NCBI GenBank assembly: GCA_945891505.1
Contig: CAMDDL010000008.1
Span: 28,771 to 92,770, forward strand
DNA from: Maricaulis salignorans
GTDB lineage: Bacteria > Pseudomonadota > Alphaproteobacteria > Caulobacterales > Aquidulcibacteraceae
Direction: 5' to 3'
Length of the DNA stretch: 64,000 nucleotides
Positions 44,490-52,929 of the stretch are shown here, one piece after another; positions within the stretch are counted from its first letter, which is position 1, and each line of letters opens with the position of its first letter. Under the pieces are notes generated by a model. It searched no databases. It was not told where the DNA came from and saw only the letters and a program-made list of their open reading frames with translations. Made by a program: the position numbers and the translations under genes.

Positions 44490-47400
44490 TTAGAACTCGT
44501 ACTTGATGCCGACTTGAATCTGCCAACGCGAACGGTCGACGTTACGCGTCTTTGGGTTGGTCAGAATGGTCGATGGGTTCGTGATGCGATAACGGTTGCA
44601 CAACAAAGTACCCGCATTGGTCACGTTACCGGCTGCATCGGCGCAGGCAGCGGCATATAAGGTCTGCTGATCGCCATACTCTTCAACGACGCCCCAGTCT
44701 GCATTGAGCATGTTCAACACGTTCTGGAAGTCAAAGGTCAAATAACCCTTGTGGCCCTTGAATGCACCAGGAAGCTCTTGGCTCAGGCGCATGTCCACCA
44801 AGTGAATTTGATCATTGGTGTTGAAGCCGCGCTCAATGATTTGACCAGAAGGCAGACCAAATGTGTCAATCAGATTTTTGACCGCATTAAATGTCGCAAT
44901 AGTGTCAAATGCCACCCTGCTGTCACTGCTGACGAGAACGGGACTCGTTACGTTACCGGTTGTGACGCCACCGCTCGTGGTCCCAGACAAGTCAGGAATA
45001 TAAGCCAAATGGCCGCCCTTGTTCACACCGTTGACCGTGGACCGACCTGACCCCGTGTTCATCGTCCAGCTGAATGGACGTCCAGCGCGGATATCGCCAA
45101 ACAGCTCAAGTCGGGTCTCCAATTCCTTGAATGGCGTTGCACGCCAGCCGAAGGAATATTTGAACACATTTTCGATCTCTTCTTGTGCCCGGCCCGTTAC
45201 TGGGTTGGCCGGATCAAGCGCCGACAATGCACCGCCGTAAAGCGAGCTGGCGGTCGAGCTGAAGCGGCCTGTGCTGTTCAGTTCGTTGATGTTTTGCAAC
45301 GTGTAGGACAGCGACCAATTGATGCCGAAGTCATAGGATTTGCTGGCCGAGATTGCAGCAATGAACGCGTCACCCAAATCCCCATCAGGATTGTATAGTT
45401 GAATGTCACGGTTTGAACCACCAACGGCAGCTGTTGAGTTCACCACAGTGCCAGCAACCGCCGTGCGGACGGCCGACGAGGTCAGGCCATCATAACGCTT
45501 ACGACCATCAGGGGTAAGGGCTTGTTGACCATTAATGATCAATGGCGTGGCGCGCAGATCGCGGAACGCATAGCCAGTTTGGACTTTGGTGTAGACAAGG
45601 TCGAGACCTAAATCCAAGCCGAAGGCTTCGCCAGTAACCGCCAAATTGGCCTTCCACTCAGATGGGATATCCAAATTGGGATCCAGCGAATTGGTTTCTG
45701 CTGTTGGGGATGGCGTAACACCGCCGAGCAATGCCAGCACTTGAGCCGGGACCGAGCGACCAAAGTTCGCGCCAACTAGATTGTCCAGCGCGATGGCACC
45801 AATGTTTGCGGCGAGTGGCGCGCCGCTTACCGTGTAGCCCGTGGCGCTCGTCGTCGAACGTTGAATATCCACGCCCACAGTCAAAATGCCTGTATTGGAG
45901 AAAGAGTTCGACAAGAACACGTCTGGTAGACCGCCCGAGAACAGACCAAAGCCACCTGACACGCGGATATCAGCAGGTGCGTTCCAGTTGAAGCTGACGC
46001 GCGGCATTACGATGGACAGGCCATCATAGGTCGCTTGGTTCGTGAAGCCATAACGGCTCGTGAAGTTCGCGTTAGCGGCAGGTGCACCATCAACGGTGTA
46101 GCTTTCCACACGCAAACCACCGCTCAGACGGAAATCATCGGTTAAGGACCAGGTATCTTGCAGATAGCCGGACAAGATTTGATAGGTATATTCTGCCGCT
46201 GCCTTGTTGGGATCGCCCGATGGATTGTTGGTGTAGATCAGACGGTTGGCACGACCGGCTTGGAAATCAGCCACCGAGTCAAAGTAGTAGGTGCCATCAG
46301 AGTTTGGCACGAACAGATTGAAGATATCACGCTCTTGCCATTGCAGACCGGCCTTCAACTGATGATCGCCCAAGCGATAGCGGGCTTCAAATTGGCCCTG
46401 CGTGTTGGTGGTTGCCAAGAAGTTGGCATGACGGAATTGGTCTGGACCAAAACGAACCACACCACGCGATTGGCCATTTGCCGCTGCGCAGGTAAGGGAA
46501 GGTTGATTGCCGGTCGAGTCGAGTGAAGTTAGCGTCGAGCAAACTGTAATATCTGCGAACTCTTGGCCGCTGGGTGGCTGTTGCAGACGAACATAGTCGC
46601 GGTAGCTGATACGCGCTTCAGTTTGGAACTTGTCATTCCAGTCTGAGTTCAATTGCAACGAGTAAGTCTTATCTTGCTCACCCGTGAAATACCATTGCGA
46701 GTCCAACGACGCCGTCGTGGCACCCAAGTTGGTGAAGTTGAAAACAGTCGACTCGGTGTTGCGCAAGGTGAACTGCGCGCGATGCTTATCGGTAATGTTC
46801 CAATCAAGACGAGCAGTATATTTCTCGTCCAAAATTGGCTTGTTGGCGGGGATCGAACCAAAAGCAAACGTTGACTTATAGGTGTTTGCAAACACATTGG
46901 TGACCGCAGCAATATCAGCCAGGGTCATTGGCGTTCCCAAGGGGCCTACGATCGTGTTGCCGAATGAGCCGCCGTCAATCGGACCACGATTAGTGACGTC
47001 CACCGATTCATAGTTTTCATAGGACAAAGCATAAAACAGCTTATCCTTGATAATTGGGCCGCGCAGGGTTGCGCCATAATTGGTCTGGTCAACCACGTTT
47101 GATACGGTGGTGTTTTTGATCCGCGTGCCAGTCAATTCTTGATCGACGAAGAAGGCATATGCAGATCCACTTAAATCATTATCGCCAGAGCGCAGCACGA
47201 TATCGATTGCGCCACCCAAAAAGCCACCGTTACGGACGTCAAATGGGGCCGGCGTTACACTGAACTGCGAAATTGCATCCAAAGCGACAGGACCGCGACG
47301 GGTTGGAAGACCACCGGTGTTGAGGCCGAAGTCGTCTTGCGAAGCCACACCGTCAATAGTGATGCGGTTTGTACGTGGGTTAGAACCGGCAATCGAGATA

Positions 47401-47930
47401 CCGCCGTCGCCAACCGTGTTCTGGGTTACCAATGGCGATTGACGCGCGAGTTCGCGAATATCGCGGCCTGGCGTCACAATGCCGTCGATTTTGTCACGGC
47501 GGAGACCCGTTGAAGTACCGTCAACGCGGGTACGACCAACTGCAGTTGCGCGAACGACGATGCGCTCAACTTCTTTGTCAGATGGCACTAGGTTCAAAGC
47601 CAAGGTGTACGGCTCAGTGACCGTCAAGAACAGTTCGTCGACGATAGTTGGCTGAAAGGTCTCTGCTGTTACTTCGACGGTGTACGGACCACCGGCGCGC
47701 AAACCAGAAGCCGAGAACTGGCCAGTGGAATCGGTGGTAGCACGAGCGCGTGAACCAGAGGGCGTGTGGATGATGGTGACATCAGCGCCAGTTACAGGTG
47801 CGCCAGCGGACGCGATTTGACCTCGGATCGTACCGGTAGTTTCTTGAGCATATACGGCGACTGGTGCCACCAGTGCAAAGCCCAGCGCGGTCAGCGCAGT
47901 GGTACGAGCCAAGCGATTTAGAATTGACAT
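44490..47930 (-). CDS. Oar-like TonB-dependent receptor with N-terminal carboxypeptidase-regulatory domain
   Basis: 1146 aa outer-membrane receptor. A signal peptide (about 1-28, ending VAVYAQE) is followed by a carboxypeptidase regulatory-like domain (about 30-115; TTGTIRGQIASAGAPVTGAD). Then comes the plug (about 125-250; IAGSNPRTNRITIDGVASQD) and a large barrel ending in GIKYEF, with the final Phe needed for assembly. This build matches Oar-type receptors of Myxococcus and Caulobacterales. The substrate is unknown; PhoD follows on the same strand. GGGGACC precedes ATG. Two tandem terminators lie upstream of its leader. Confidence 0.92.
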   Translation of the reverse strand: MSILNRLARTTALTALGFALVAPVAVYAQETTGTIRGQIASAGAPVTGADVTIIHTPSGSRARATTDSTGQFSASGLRAGGPYTVEVTAETFQPTIVDELFLTVTEPYTLALNLVPSDKEVERIVVRATAVGRTRVDGTSTGLRRDKIDGIVTPGRDIRELARQSPLVTQNTVGDGGISIAGSNPRTNRITIDGVASQDDFGLNTGGLPTRRGPVALDAISQFSVTPAPFDVRNGGFLGGAIDIVLRSGDNDLSGSAYAFFVDQELTGTRIKNTTVSNVVDQTNYGATLRGPIIKDKLFYALSYENYESVDVTNRGPIDGGSFGNTIVGPLGTPMTLADIAAVTNVFANTYKSTFAFGSIPANKPILDEKYTARLDWNITDKHRAQFTLRNTESTVFNFTNLGATTASLDSQWYFTGEQDKTYSLQLNSDWNDKFQTEARISYRDYVRLQQPPSGQEFADITVCSTLTSLDSTGNQPSLTCAAANGQSRGVVRFGPDQFRHANFLATTNTQGQFEARYRLGDHQLKAGLQWQERDIFNLFVPNSDGTYYFDSVADFQAGRANRLIYTNNPSGDPNKAAAEYTYQILSGYLQDTWSLTDDFRLSGGLRVESYTVDGAPAANANFTSRYGFTNQATYDGLSIVMPRVSFNWNAPADIRVSGGFGLFSGGLPDVFLSNSFSNTGILTVGVDIQRSTTSATGYTVSGAPLAANIGAIALDNLVGANFGRSVPAQVLALLGGVTPSPTAETNSLDPNLDIPSEWKANLAVTGEAFGLDLGLDLVYTKVQTGYAFRDLRATPLIINGQQALTPDGRKRYDGLTSSAVRTAVAGTVVNSTAAVGGSNRDIQLYNPDGDLGDAFIAAISASKSYDFGINWSLSYTLQNINELNSTGRFSSTASSLYGGALSALDPANPVTGRAQEEIENVFKYSFGWRATPFKELETRLELFGDIRAGRPFSWTMNTGSGRSTVNGVNKGGHLAYIPDLSGTTSGGVTTGNVTSPVLVSSDSRVAFDTIATFNAVKNLIDTFGLPSGQIIERGFNTNDQIHLVDMRLSQELPGAFKGHKGYLTFDFQNVLNMLNADWGVVEEYGDQQTLYAAACADAAGNVTNAGTLLCNRYRITNPSTILTNPKTRNVDRSRWQIQVGIKYEF

Positions 47931-48226
47931 GAGTGGTCCCCTGAAAGTGAACGTGTTCGCGCATCGAATTGGGAGGCTGCGCTAAAGTGGGCGGACTAGC
48001 CCGCTTAGGAGACGGCTCTGCGACGATTATGCGACACTCCTATGACAGAGGCGGTGCTGCGCCCGGAACAATGGGGATAAATGTGCCAAGCTGTTCGCAC
48101 AGTGGCAACAATGTTACACTTTGTTCAGACTTTAGGCATCGCGGTGACTGAACACCAACTTTAAAAAGACCCTACTGGAATTCGATCAAGTGGCAGGTTG
48201 CCCATAGGCATCAAAAAGAAAAAAGC

Positions 48227-48247
48227 GGTGGAGCCATTGGCTCCACC
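48227..48247 (-). terminator. Tandem terminator copy 2 (distal)
   Basis: Nine-pair stem GGTGGAGCC/GGCTCCACC with a three-base loop, followed on the minus strand by CGCTTTTTTC. It is a near copy of the hairpin 38 bases upstream. Confidence 0.8.
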
Positions 48248-48264
48248 TAAACCTCAAAAAAAAA

Positions 48265-48289
48265 GCGGTGGAGCCATAGGCTCCACCGC
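48265..48289 (-). terminator. Tandem terminator copy 1 (proximal)
   Basis: Eleven-pair stem GCGGTGGAGCC/GGCTCCACCGC with a three-base loop, followed on the minus strand by nine T's. It lies 174 bases after the msrA stop and shields the receptor promoter from readthrough. Confidence 0.85.
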
Positions 48290-48462
48290 AAGGCGATGCT
48301 CAGGGAGCGCCGGTCCAATTCAGCGCTTACGAAAAGCACAATGAAATATTCCGGACACCAAAGCCGAGCCAAAGACCCGACTTGCCCTTACGTTAGCCCG
48401 CGGTGGTCCGATTTGTAAATGGGGTAGGCAGTATTTGTGACAGATTGCCGCTTTTTAAATCG

Positions 48463-49113
48463 CTATTGGCCCCAAACGGCGCGCAAACGGGCATCCCGCC
48501 CGCAGCCATTGCGGTAATAAGCATAGCGAAGTGGGTTTTTCTGATAATAATCCTGATGGTAGCCTTCAGCATCGTAGAATGCTTTGGCCGGCAGGATTTG
48601 CACGACAATCGGCTTTTTAAAGCGGGCATAGAGTACGTCCCGTGCGGCTTCTGCCGCCTTCTTCTCAGTATCATTGGCGTAGAAGATGGCGGGTAGGTAG
48701 GTTTCACCCTTGTCACAGAATTGGCCAAACGCATCGAACGGATCGACTTGGCGCCAATAAGTGTCGAGAAGCTTCTGATAACTGACCTTGGCGGGGTCAT
48801 AGGTGATTTTCACCGCCTCAAAATGGCCGGTGCCGCCCCGGCCCACTTGCTCGTAAGTTGGATTAGCCAGTGTACCGCCAGTATAGCCAGAGATGGTCGC
48901 AACCACGCCCGGGATCTCATCAAAAGGCTTTTCCATGCACCAAAAGCAGCCGCCGGCAAAAATTGCGGTGGCAAGACTACTTGGGCTCGTTGCGGGGGAT
49001 ATTGTCGCCTTGGCCGCAACGCTATCGGCTTGAGCGGGGGATTGAGTCCCGCAACCAGCAAGGGCCAATAAGGACAAAGTGACGAGGGCGGAGAAAGGCT
49101 TAAGTTGGGTCAT
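48463..49113 (-). CDS. msrA: Peptide methionine sulfoxide reductase MsrA, exported as a lipoprotein
   Basis: 216 aa. Residues 1-20 with the lipobox LAGC (Cys21) predict a lipid-anchored periplasmic protein, unlike the cytoplasmic E. coli MsrA. The active-site Cys56 is in [13 protein letters not shown], followed by [20 protein letters not shown] and the substrate region; Cys59 may help as a resolving residue. It repairs (S)-methionine sulfoxide in proteins. No MsrB partner or reductant gene is adjacent. It sits between two TonB-dependent receptor genes, all on the minus strand. Confidence 0.93.
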   Translation of the reverse strand: MTQLKPFSALVTLSLLALAGCGTQSPAQADSVAAKATISPATSPSSLATAIFAGGCFWCMEKPFDEIPGVVATISGYTGGTLANPTYEQVGRGGTGHFEAVKITYDPAKVSYQKLLDTYWRQVDPFDAFGQFCDKGETYLPAIFYANDTEKKAAEAARDVLYARFKKPIVVQILPAKAFYDAEGYHQDYYQKNPLRYAYYRNGCGRDARLRAVWGQ

Positions 49114-49161
49114 GTGGACCTATACGCAACAATCTGTCGTTCGGTTGCACCTTGAGAAACC

Positions 49162-49190
49162 AAAAAGGGGCGCGGCCCATGCCACGCCCC
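49162..49190 (-). terminator. Intrinsic terminator of the receptor gene at 49219
   Basis: Ten-pair stem GGGGCGTGGC/GCCGCGCCCC (one wobble pair) with a four-base loop and five T's on the minus strand, 28 bases after the receptor stop. Confidence 0.8.
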
Positions 49191-49218
49191 TCAGCTAGTC
49201 CTATTAGATCGACAGAAC

Positions 49219-51852
49219 TTAGTGGTTCCAACGCAAGGTCAAACCATAGGTCCGTGGTTCACCCACGAAAGCATTGATTTGGCTGTTGACGACACGTGGT
49301 GCGAAACCACCCAAGGCTGGCTGGTTGGTGAGCGCAGGCGCATCACCTTGCAGTGGCGCGTCGAAGGTGATCTGGGCATAACGCTCATCCGTCAGATTCC
49401 GGCCCCACAATTCGACAGTCCAGCGATCATCAGATGTGCTCAATGCAAGGCGGCCGTTGATCAAAGTATAGCCTGGCTGGGTCTTACGTGGGTCCAAGTT
49501 CGAGCCCGTGATCGTGTCCGTAATGGTACGGAAGTCGGTGTAGGCTTTAAACTTTGCCGTGTCAGACAGAACCGAACGCTCATAATTGAATGCCGAACCA
49601 TAGGTCCAAACAGGTGAGCTGGTGAGTTGGCCGCCTGGCAACCAATAGAGGTTGGGGTTTTGGCCAAGGAAGGTATTGGCCTGCGCCGCCGAGCCCAAAT
49701 TCTTGGTGTATTCGGTCAAGGAATAAGCCGCCCCACCAGTGATGGACAGGCCATCGATGGGGGTGCGCAGCACATAGTCAAACTCAACCCCTTGCGACAC
49801 AACTTCAGGAACTGAGGTCACAACAAACGAAATACCGGTGAAGGTATTCAGCTGGAAGTTCTCAAAGGTCTGATGGTAGGCCGCGAAGTTCGCTGTCAAG
49901 GCGCGGTTGAACCACTGGGTTTTCAAGCCAACTTCGTAAGCATCCACGGTCTCTGGCGCAAACGAGGTGTTTGGCTGACGCACGGTGCGGTTACCCACGC
50001 CTGGCGCGATGATGGATGTGACCACATTGTTCTGAAGATCAGAGAAGGCGCGGTCCAGATTGAAGCCACCAGCCTTATAGCCACGCGAGTACGAGGCATA
50101 AGAATTGATGTTTGGCGCGAACCGGTAGGCTGCCGAGAAGATACCCGACCATTCTTTCTCAGACTTTTCTTGGCGGTGATCCATGCCGTCTAGGCCAGAG
50201 CGCATCCAAGGCGCGCAGATGGCACCTACAACTCCCGCCAACGAGCCCGCGTTGCGAGCCGCATCGAGACCCAAGCGGTTCTCAATGGCGGTACAGGCGG
50301 TGTTGCCTTGTGTCTTATAGCTACCTTGGAATTTCTTTTCTTCCGAGGTGTAACGCAGACCCAAGGTCACGCTGAAGTCGTCGTTGAATTGATAGATGTT
50401 GTGGGTGAACAGCGCGACGGACTCAGCATTTTGCTCGTAATCGTCAAACTGACCACCACCAGCTGCTAGGGTGCCGATATTCGCTGGTGCAACGCCCAAG
50501 ATAGACTGCCAAGTTGAGATTACACCGGCCAATTGGGTGTTGGTGACGGTTGGGCTCAATGGGTTCACAGCTAGAGCTGGGTTGGCCAAGGCCAAGGCTG
50601 GGCCCAAGAGGCCGCCGATATAGGCTTGGTAGTCGGTGCCAGTGCGAAAGCGAACTGTCGAGTTGATGGTTTCTTTGGAATAGATGGTACCAACCAACCA
50701 ATCCAACTTGCCCAAAGAACCTGCATAGCGGAATTCTTGAGTGAAGTTATCAAACTCAGCGCCGGCGCCCTCCGACTTCAAGCTATAGACAACATCTGCA
50801 CCGCTATAGTCAGAGTCAGCCCCTGCCGTACGCTTCCAGTTGCGCTGCGCTGTGATCGAAGTGAGCTTGCCGAAACCGACATCCCAATTCATTTCAAGGC
50901 TGAGACCTGCATCCTCAATGTCTTGGTCGTAAGTGCGGTTTGCGCTCGCAAGATAGCTGTCGAAGTTACGGCTGGTTTGCAGCGCGTTTGGCGAGATCTT
51001 GTTTAAAATGTCGGTGGTTGAAGGAACGCGGACATCCTTTAGCCAGACAGCAGCCGCGCAGCAGGCCTCGGCGCGCGAAGCTTGATCAACGATCAAGCGT
51101 GCATCAAAGGTTTCGCTAGGCGTGTAGAGCAATTGGCCGCGGATCGCATAATAATTCGAATCGTTTGAATCCGTGCGGGCAGTGCCATTGTTGACATTCA
51201 TGTAGCCGTCGCGCGCACGAGCGGTCACGTAGAGGCGGCCAGCCAGCTTATCCTCGATCAATGGGCCAGTAATGCCAAGGCCAAGACCACCCAAGCCGTA
51301 ATTGCCGAAGGTCGCATCGCCAGAAGTGCCGAACTCAAAGCTTGGCTTCTTAGAAGTGACATTGATCAAACCAGCTGAGGTGTTGCGGCCAAACAGTGTG
51401 CCTTGTGGGCCACGGAGAACTTCAATAGCGCGGATTTCGCCCAAGTCGCCAAAGGCAACGCTGTTGCGGGCGCGGAACACGCCGTCGATGACAACGCCGA
51501 CCGAGGATTCAAGACCGGGGTTCGAGCCTTGAGTGCCGACGCCGCGGATACGCGCGGTAACCGAACCGGAGTTTTCCGAAACAGGCACTTGCAGCGACGG
51601 TGCCAACTGCGTCAGGTCGCGAATGTCTTTCACGCCAGCCGATTCAATGGCTTGAGCACCGATCGCAGTCACAGCGACGGCAACGTTTTGCAGCGCGGTT
51701 TCGCGCCGGGTCGCGGTAACGATAATTTCTTCAACGGGCTGGTCATCTTGCGCAGTGGTTGCTTGTTGTTGCGCAAAAGCAGGTGCGGCAAAAACAGAGG
51801 TCGCGCACGCAACCAACAAAAGGCCACGACGGCCCAATCGTTCAAAATTCAT
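49219..51852 (-). CDS. TonB-dependent receptor
   Basis: 877 aa outer-membrane receptor. A signal peptide (about 1-27, ending VFAAPAFAQQ) and the TonB box EEIIVTATRRE lead to a complete plug (VTAIGAQAIESAGVKDIRDL to RGPQGTLFGRNTSAGLINVT) and a barrel ending GLTLRWNH. It belongs to the large group typical of Caulobacterales and Sphingomonadales, often for plant or aromatic compounds rather than siderophores. No substrate can be named. The FAH-family gene is divergent from it, which may hint at a shared catabolic role. Its leader has an inverted repeat 67 bases before the start. Confidence 0.92.
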   Translation of the reverse strand: MNFERLGRRGLLLVACATSVFAAPAFAQQQATTAQDDQPVEEIIVTATRRETALQNVAVAVTAIGAQAIESAGVKDIRDLTQLAPSLQVPVSENSGSVTARIRGVGTQGSNPGLESSVGVVIDGVFRARNSVAFGDLGEIRAIEVLRGPQGTLFGRNTSAGLINVTSKKPSFEFGTSGDATFGNYGLGGLGLGITGPLIEDKLAGRLYVTARARDGYMNVNNGTARTDSNDSNYYAIRGQLLYTPSETFDARLIVDQASRAEACCAAAVWLKDVRVPSTTDILNKISPNALQTSRNFDSYLASANRTYDQDIEDAGLSLEMNWDVGFGKLTSITAQRNWKRTAGADSDYSGADVVYSLKSEGAGAEFDNFTQEFRYAGSLGKLDWLVGTIYSKETINSTVRFRTGTDYQAYIGGLLGPALALANPALAVNPLSPTVTNTQLAGVISTWQSILGVAPANIGTLAAGGGQFDDYEQNAESVALFTHNIYQFNDDFSVTLGLRYTSEEKKFQGSYKTQGNTACTAIENRLGLDAARNAGSLAGVVGAICAPWMRSGLDGMDHRQEKSEKEWSGIFSAAYRFAPNINSYASYSRGYKAGGFNLDRAFSDLQNNVVTSIIAPGVGNRTVRQPNTSFAPETVDAYEVGLKTQWFNRALTANFAAYHQTFENFQLNTFTGISFVVTSVPEVVSQGVEFDYVLRTPIDGLSITGGAAYSLTEYTKNLGSAAQANTFLGQNPNLYWLPGGQLTSSPVWTYGSAFNYERSVLSDTAKFKAYTDFRTITDTITGSNLDPRKTQPGYTLINGRLALSTSDDRWTVELWGRNLTDERYAQITFDAPLQGDAPALTNQPALGGFAPRVVNSQINAFVGEPRTYGLTLRWNH

Positions 51853-51918
51853 ATTGCTCTCCCAGAGAATGGATGTTCTCAGCCTAATTTTTCAAGACTG
51901 TTGTTTCCGCCAACCGAA

Positions 51919-51939
51919 CATCGCTCAAAAAAAGCGATG
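51919..51939. promoter_or_regulatory. Inverted repeat in the leader of the 49219-51852 receptor gene
   Basis: CATCGCT/AGCGATG arms (7 perfect pairs) around seven bases, 67 bases before the receptor start and 145 before the divergent FAH-family gene. On the minus strand the loop is T-rich. It could be an operator for a local regulator or an RNA hairpin; no regulator gene is adjacent. Confidence 0.35.
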
Positions 51940-52083
51940 CAAAGCAGACAGATCGGTCGTGGGCTATACGCATGGTTGACGTGGGGGTCGAGGGTGAAAT
52001 ACTGCAATCCTAAGTCACAATTGCGTGCTGTTGCCAAATCGTCACAACTTGGCGCTTCACCGAACCCTTAGGATGTAAAACGC

Positions 52084-52929
52084 ATGAAACTTGCTACAAT
52101 TATGCACAACGGAGTTCCCCGCATCGCGCAAATTGAAGGCAAGGTGGCGCAGATTTTGGCGGCCCCGGCTGACGGCTTGGGAGTCGTCTCGGCCCTGAGA
52201 GGTCACGCAAGCGGGCTTGCCGTTGTTGAAACAGTGCCTTTGGACTCACTTGAGTTCTTAGCCCCGGTCCCGCAGCCACCCCGTATCTTTGGCATTGGCC
52301 TTAACTATGCTGATCATGCCACTGAAACAGGCCGCGAGCCGCCCGCGATCCAGACTTGGTTCATGAAGCAGATCACCGCTGTGAATGCGCCTTATGGTTT
52401 GGTGCAGAAGCCTTGCGTGTCAGACATGCTCGACTTTGAGGTAGAGCTTGTTGTCGTCATTGGAGCAGAAGCCCGCCACGTACCCGTCGAGCGCGCCCAT
52501 GAAATAATTGCAGGCTATTGCGTTGGATGCGACTACTCTGTGCGCGATTGGCAAAAAGCCACACCAACCATGATTATGGGGAAAGGCTTTAACACCCATG
52601 CTCCCTTCGGCCCTGTATTGGTGACGGCTGACGAAATCGCCGATTTGGATCAGCTGCGCTTACGTTGCTATGTTAATGACAAGCTGATGCAGGATGGCTG
52701 CATGGCAGACCTTATCTTCAAAGTGCCGCAAATGATCGCCCATCTCAGCACAGCCTTTACGCTTCTGCCGGGCGACATCATCTTTACCGGCACCCCGGCA
52801 GGCGTTGGCATTGCCCGCAATCCGCCCGTCTATCTCTTTGCCGGCGATACAGTGCGCTGTGAGATTGATGGCGTTGGCATGATTGAGAACAAAATCGTGG
52901 ATGAGGTAAAAGCCACCATCATCGCGTGA
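52084..52929 (+). CDS. Fumarylacetoacetate hydrolase family protein
   Basis: 281 aa. Members of this fold hydrolyse, hydrate or decarboxylate 2-oxo acids from aromatic catabolism. The metal site is visible in LDFEVELVVVIG and GYCVGCDYSVRDWQ, with IFGIGLNYADHATETGREPP and FTGTPAGVGIARNPP as other family marks. The N-terminal 70 residues form the usual small lead domain. Fumarylpyruvate hydrolase or 2-hydroxyhepta-2,4-diene-1,7-dioate isomerase are possible. Its stop overlaps the convergent receptor gene by 11 bases. Confidence 0.87.
   Translation: MKLATIMHNGVPRIAQIEGKVAQILAAPADGLGVVSALRGHASGLAVVETVPLDSLEFLAPVPQPPRIFGIGLNYADHATETGREPPAIQTWFMKQITAVNAPYGLVQKPCVSDMLDFEVELVVVIGAEARHVPVERAHEIIAGYCVGCDYSVRDWQKATPTMIMGKGFNTHAPFGPVLVTADEIADLDQLRLRCYVNDKLMQDGCMADLIFKVPQMIAHLSTAFTLLPGDIIFTGTPAGVGIARNPPVYLFAGDTVRCEIDGVGMIENKIVDEVKATIIA

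Larger units (their letters stand above)
47931..48462. other. Intergenic region between msrA and the Oar-like receptor
   Basis: 532 bases. The 250 bases next to the receptor start must hold its promoter and a long leader; I cannot fix the boxes. At 48225-48289 are two near-identical terminator hairpins for minus-strand transcription. The stretch 48290-48462, between the hairpins and the msrA stop, has no supported gene. Confidence 0.5.
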
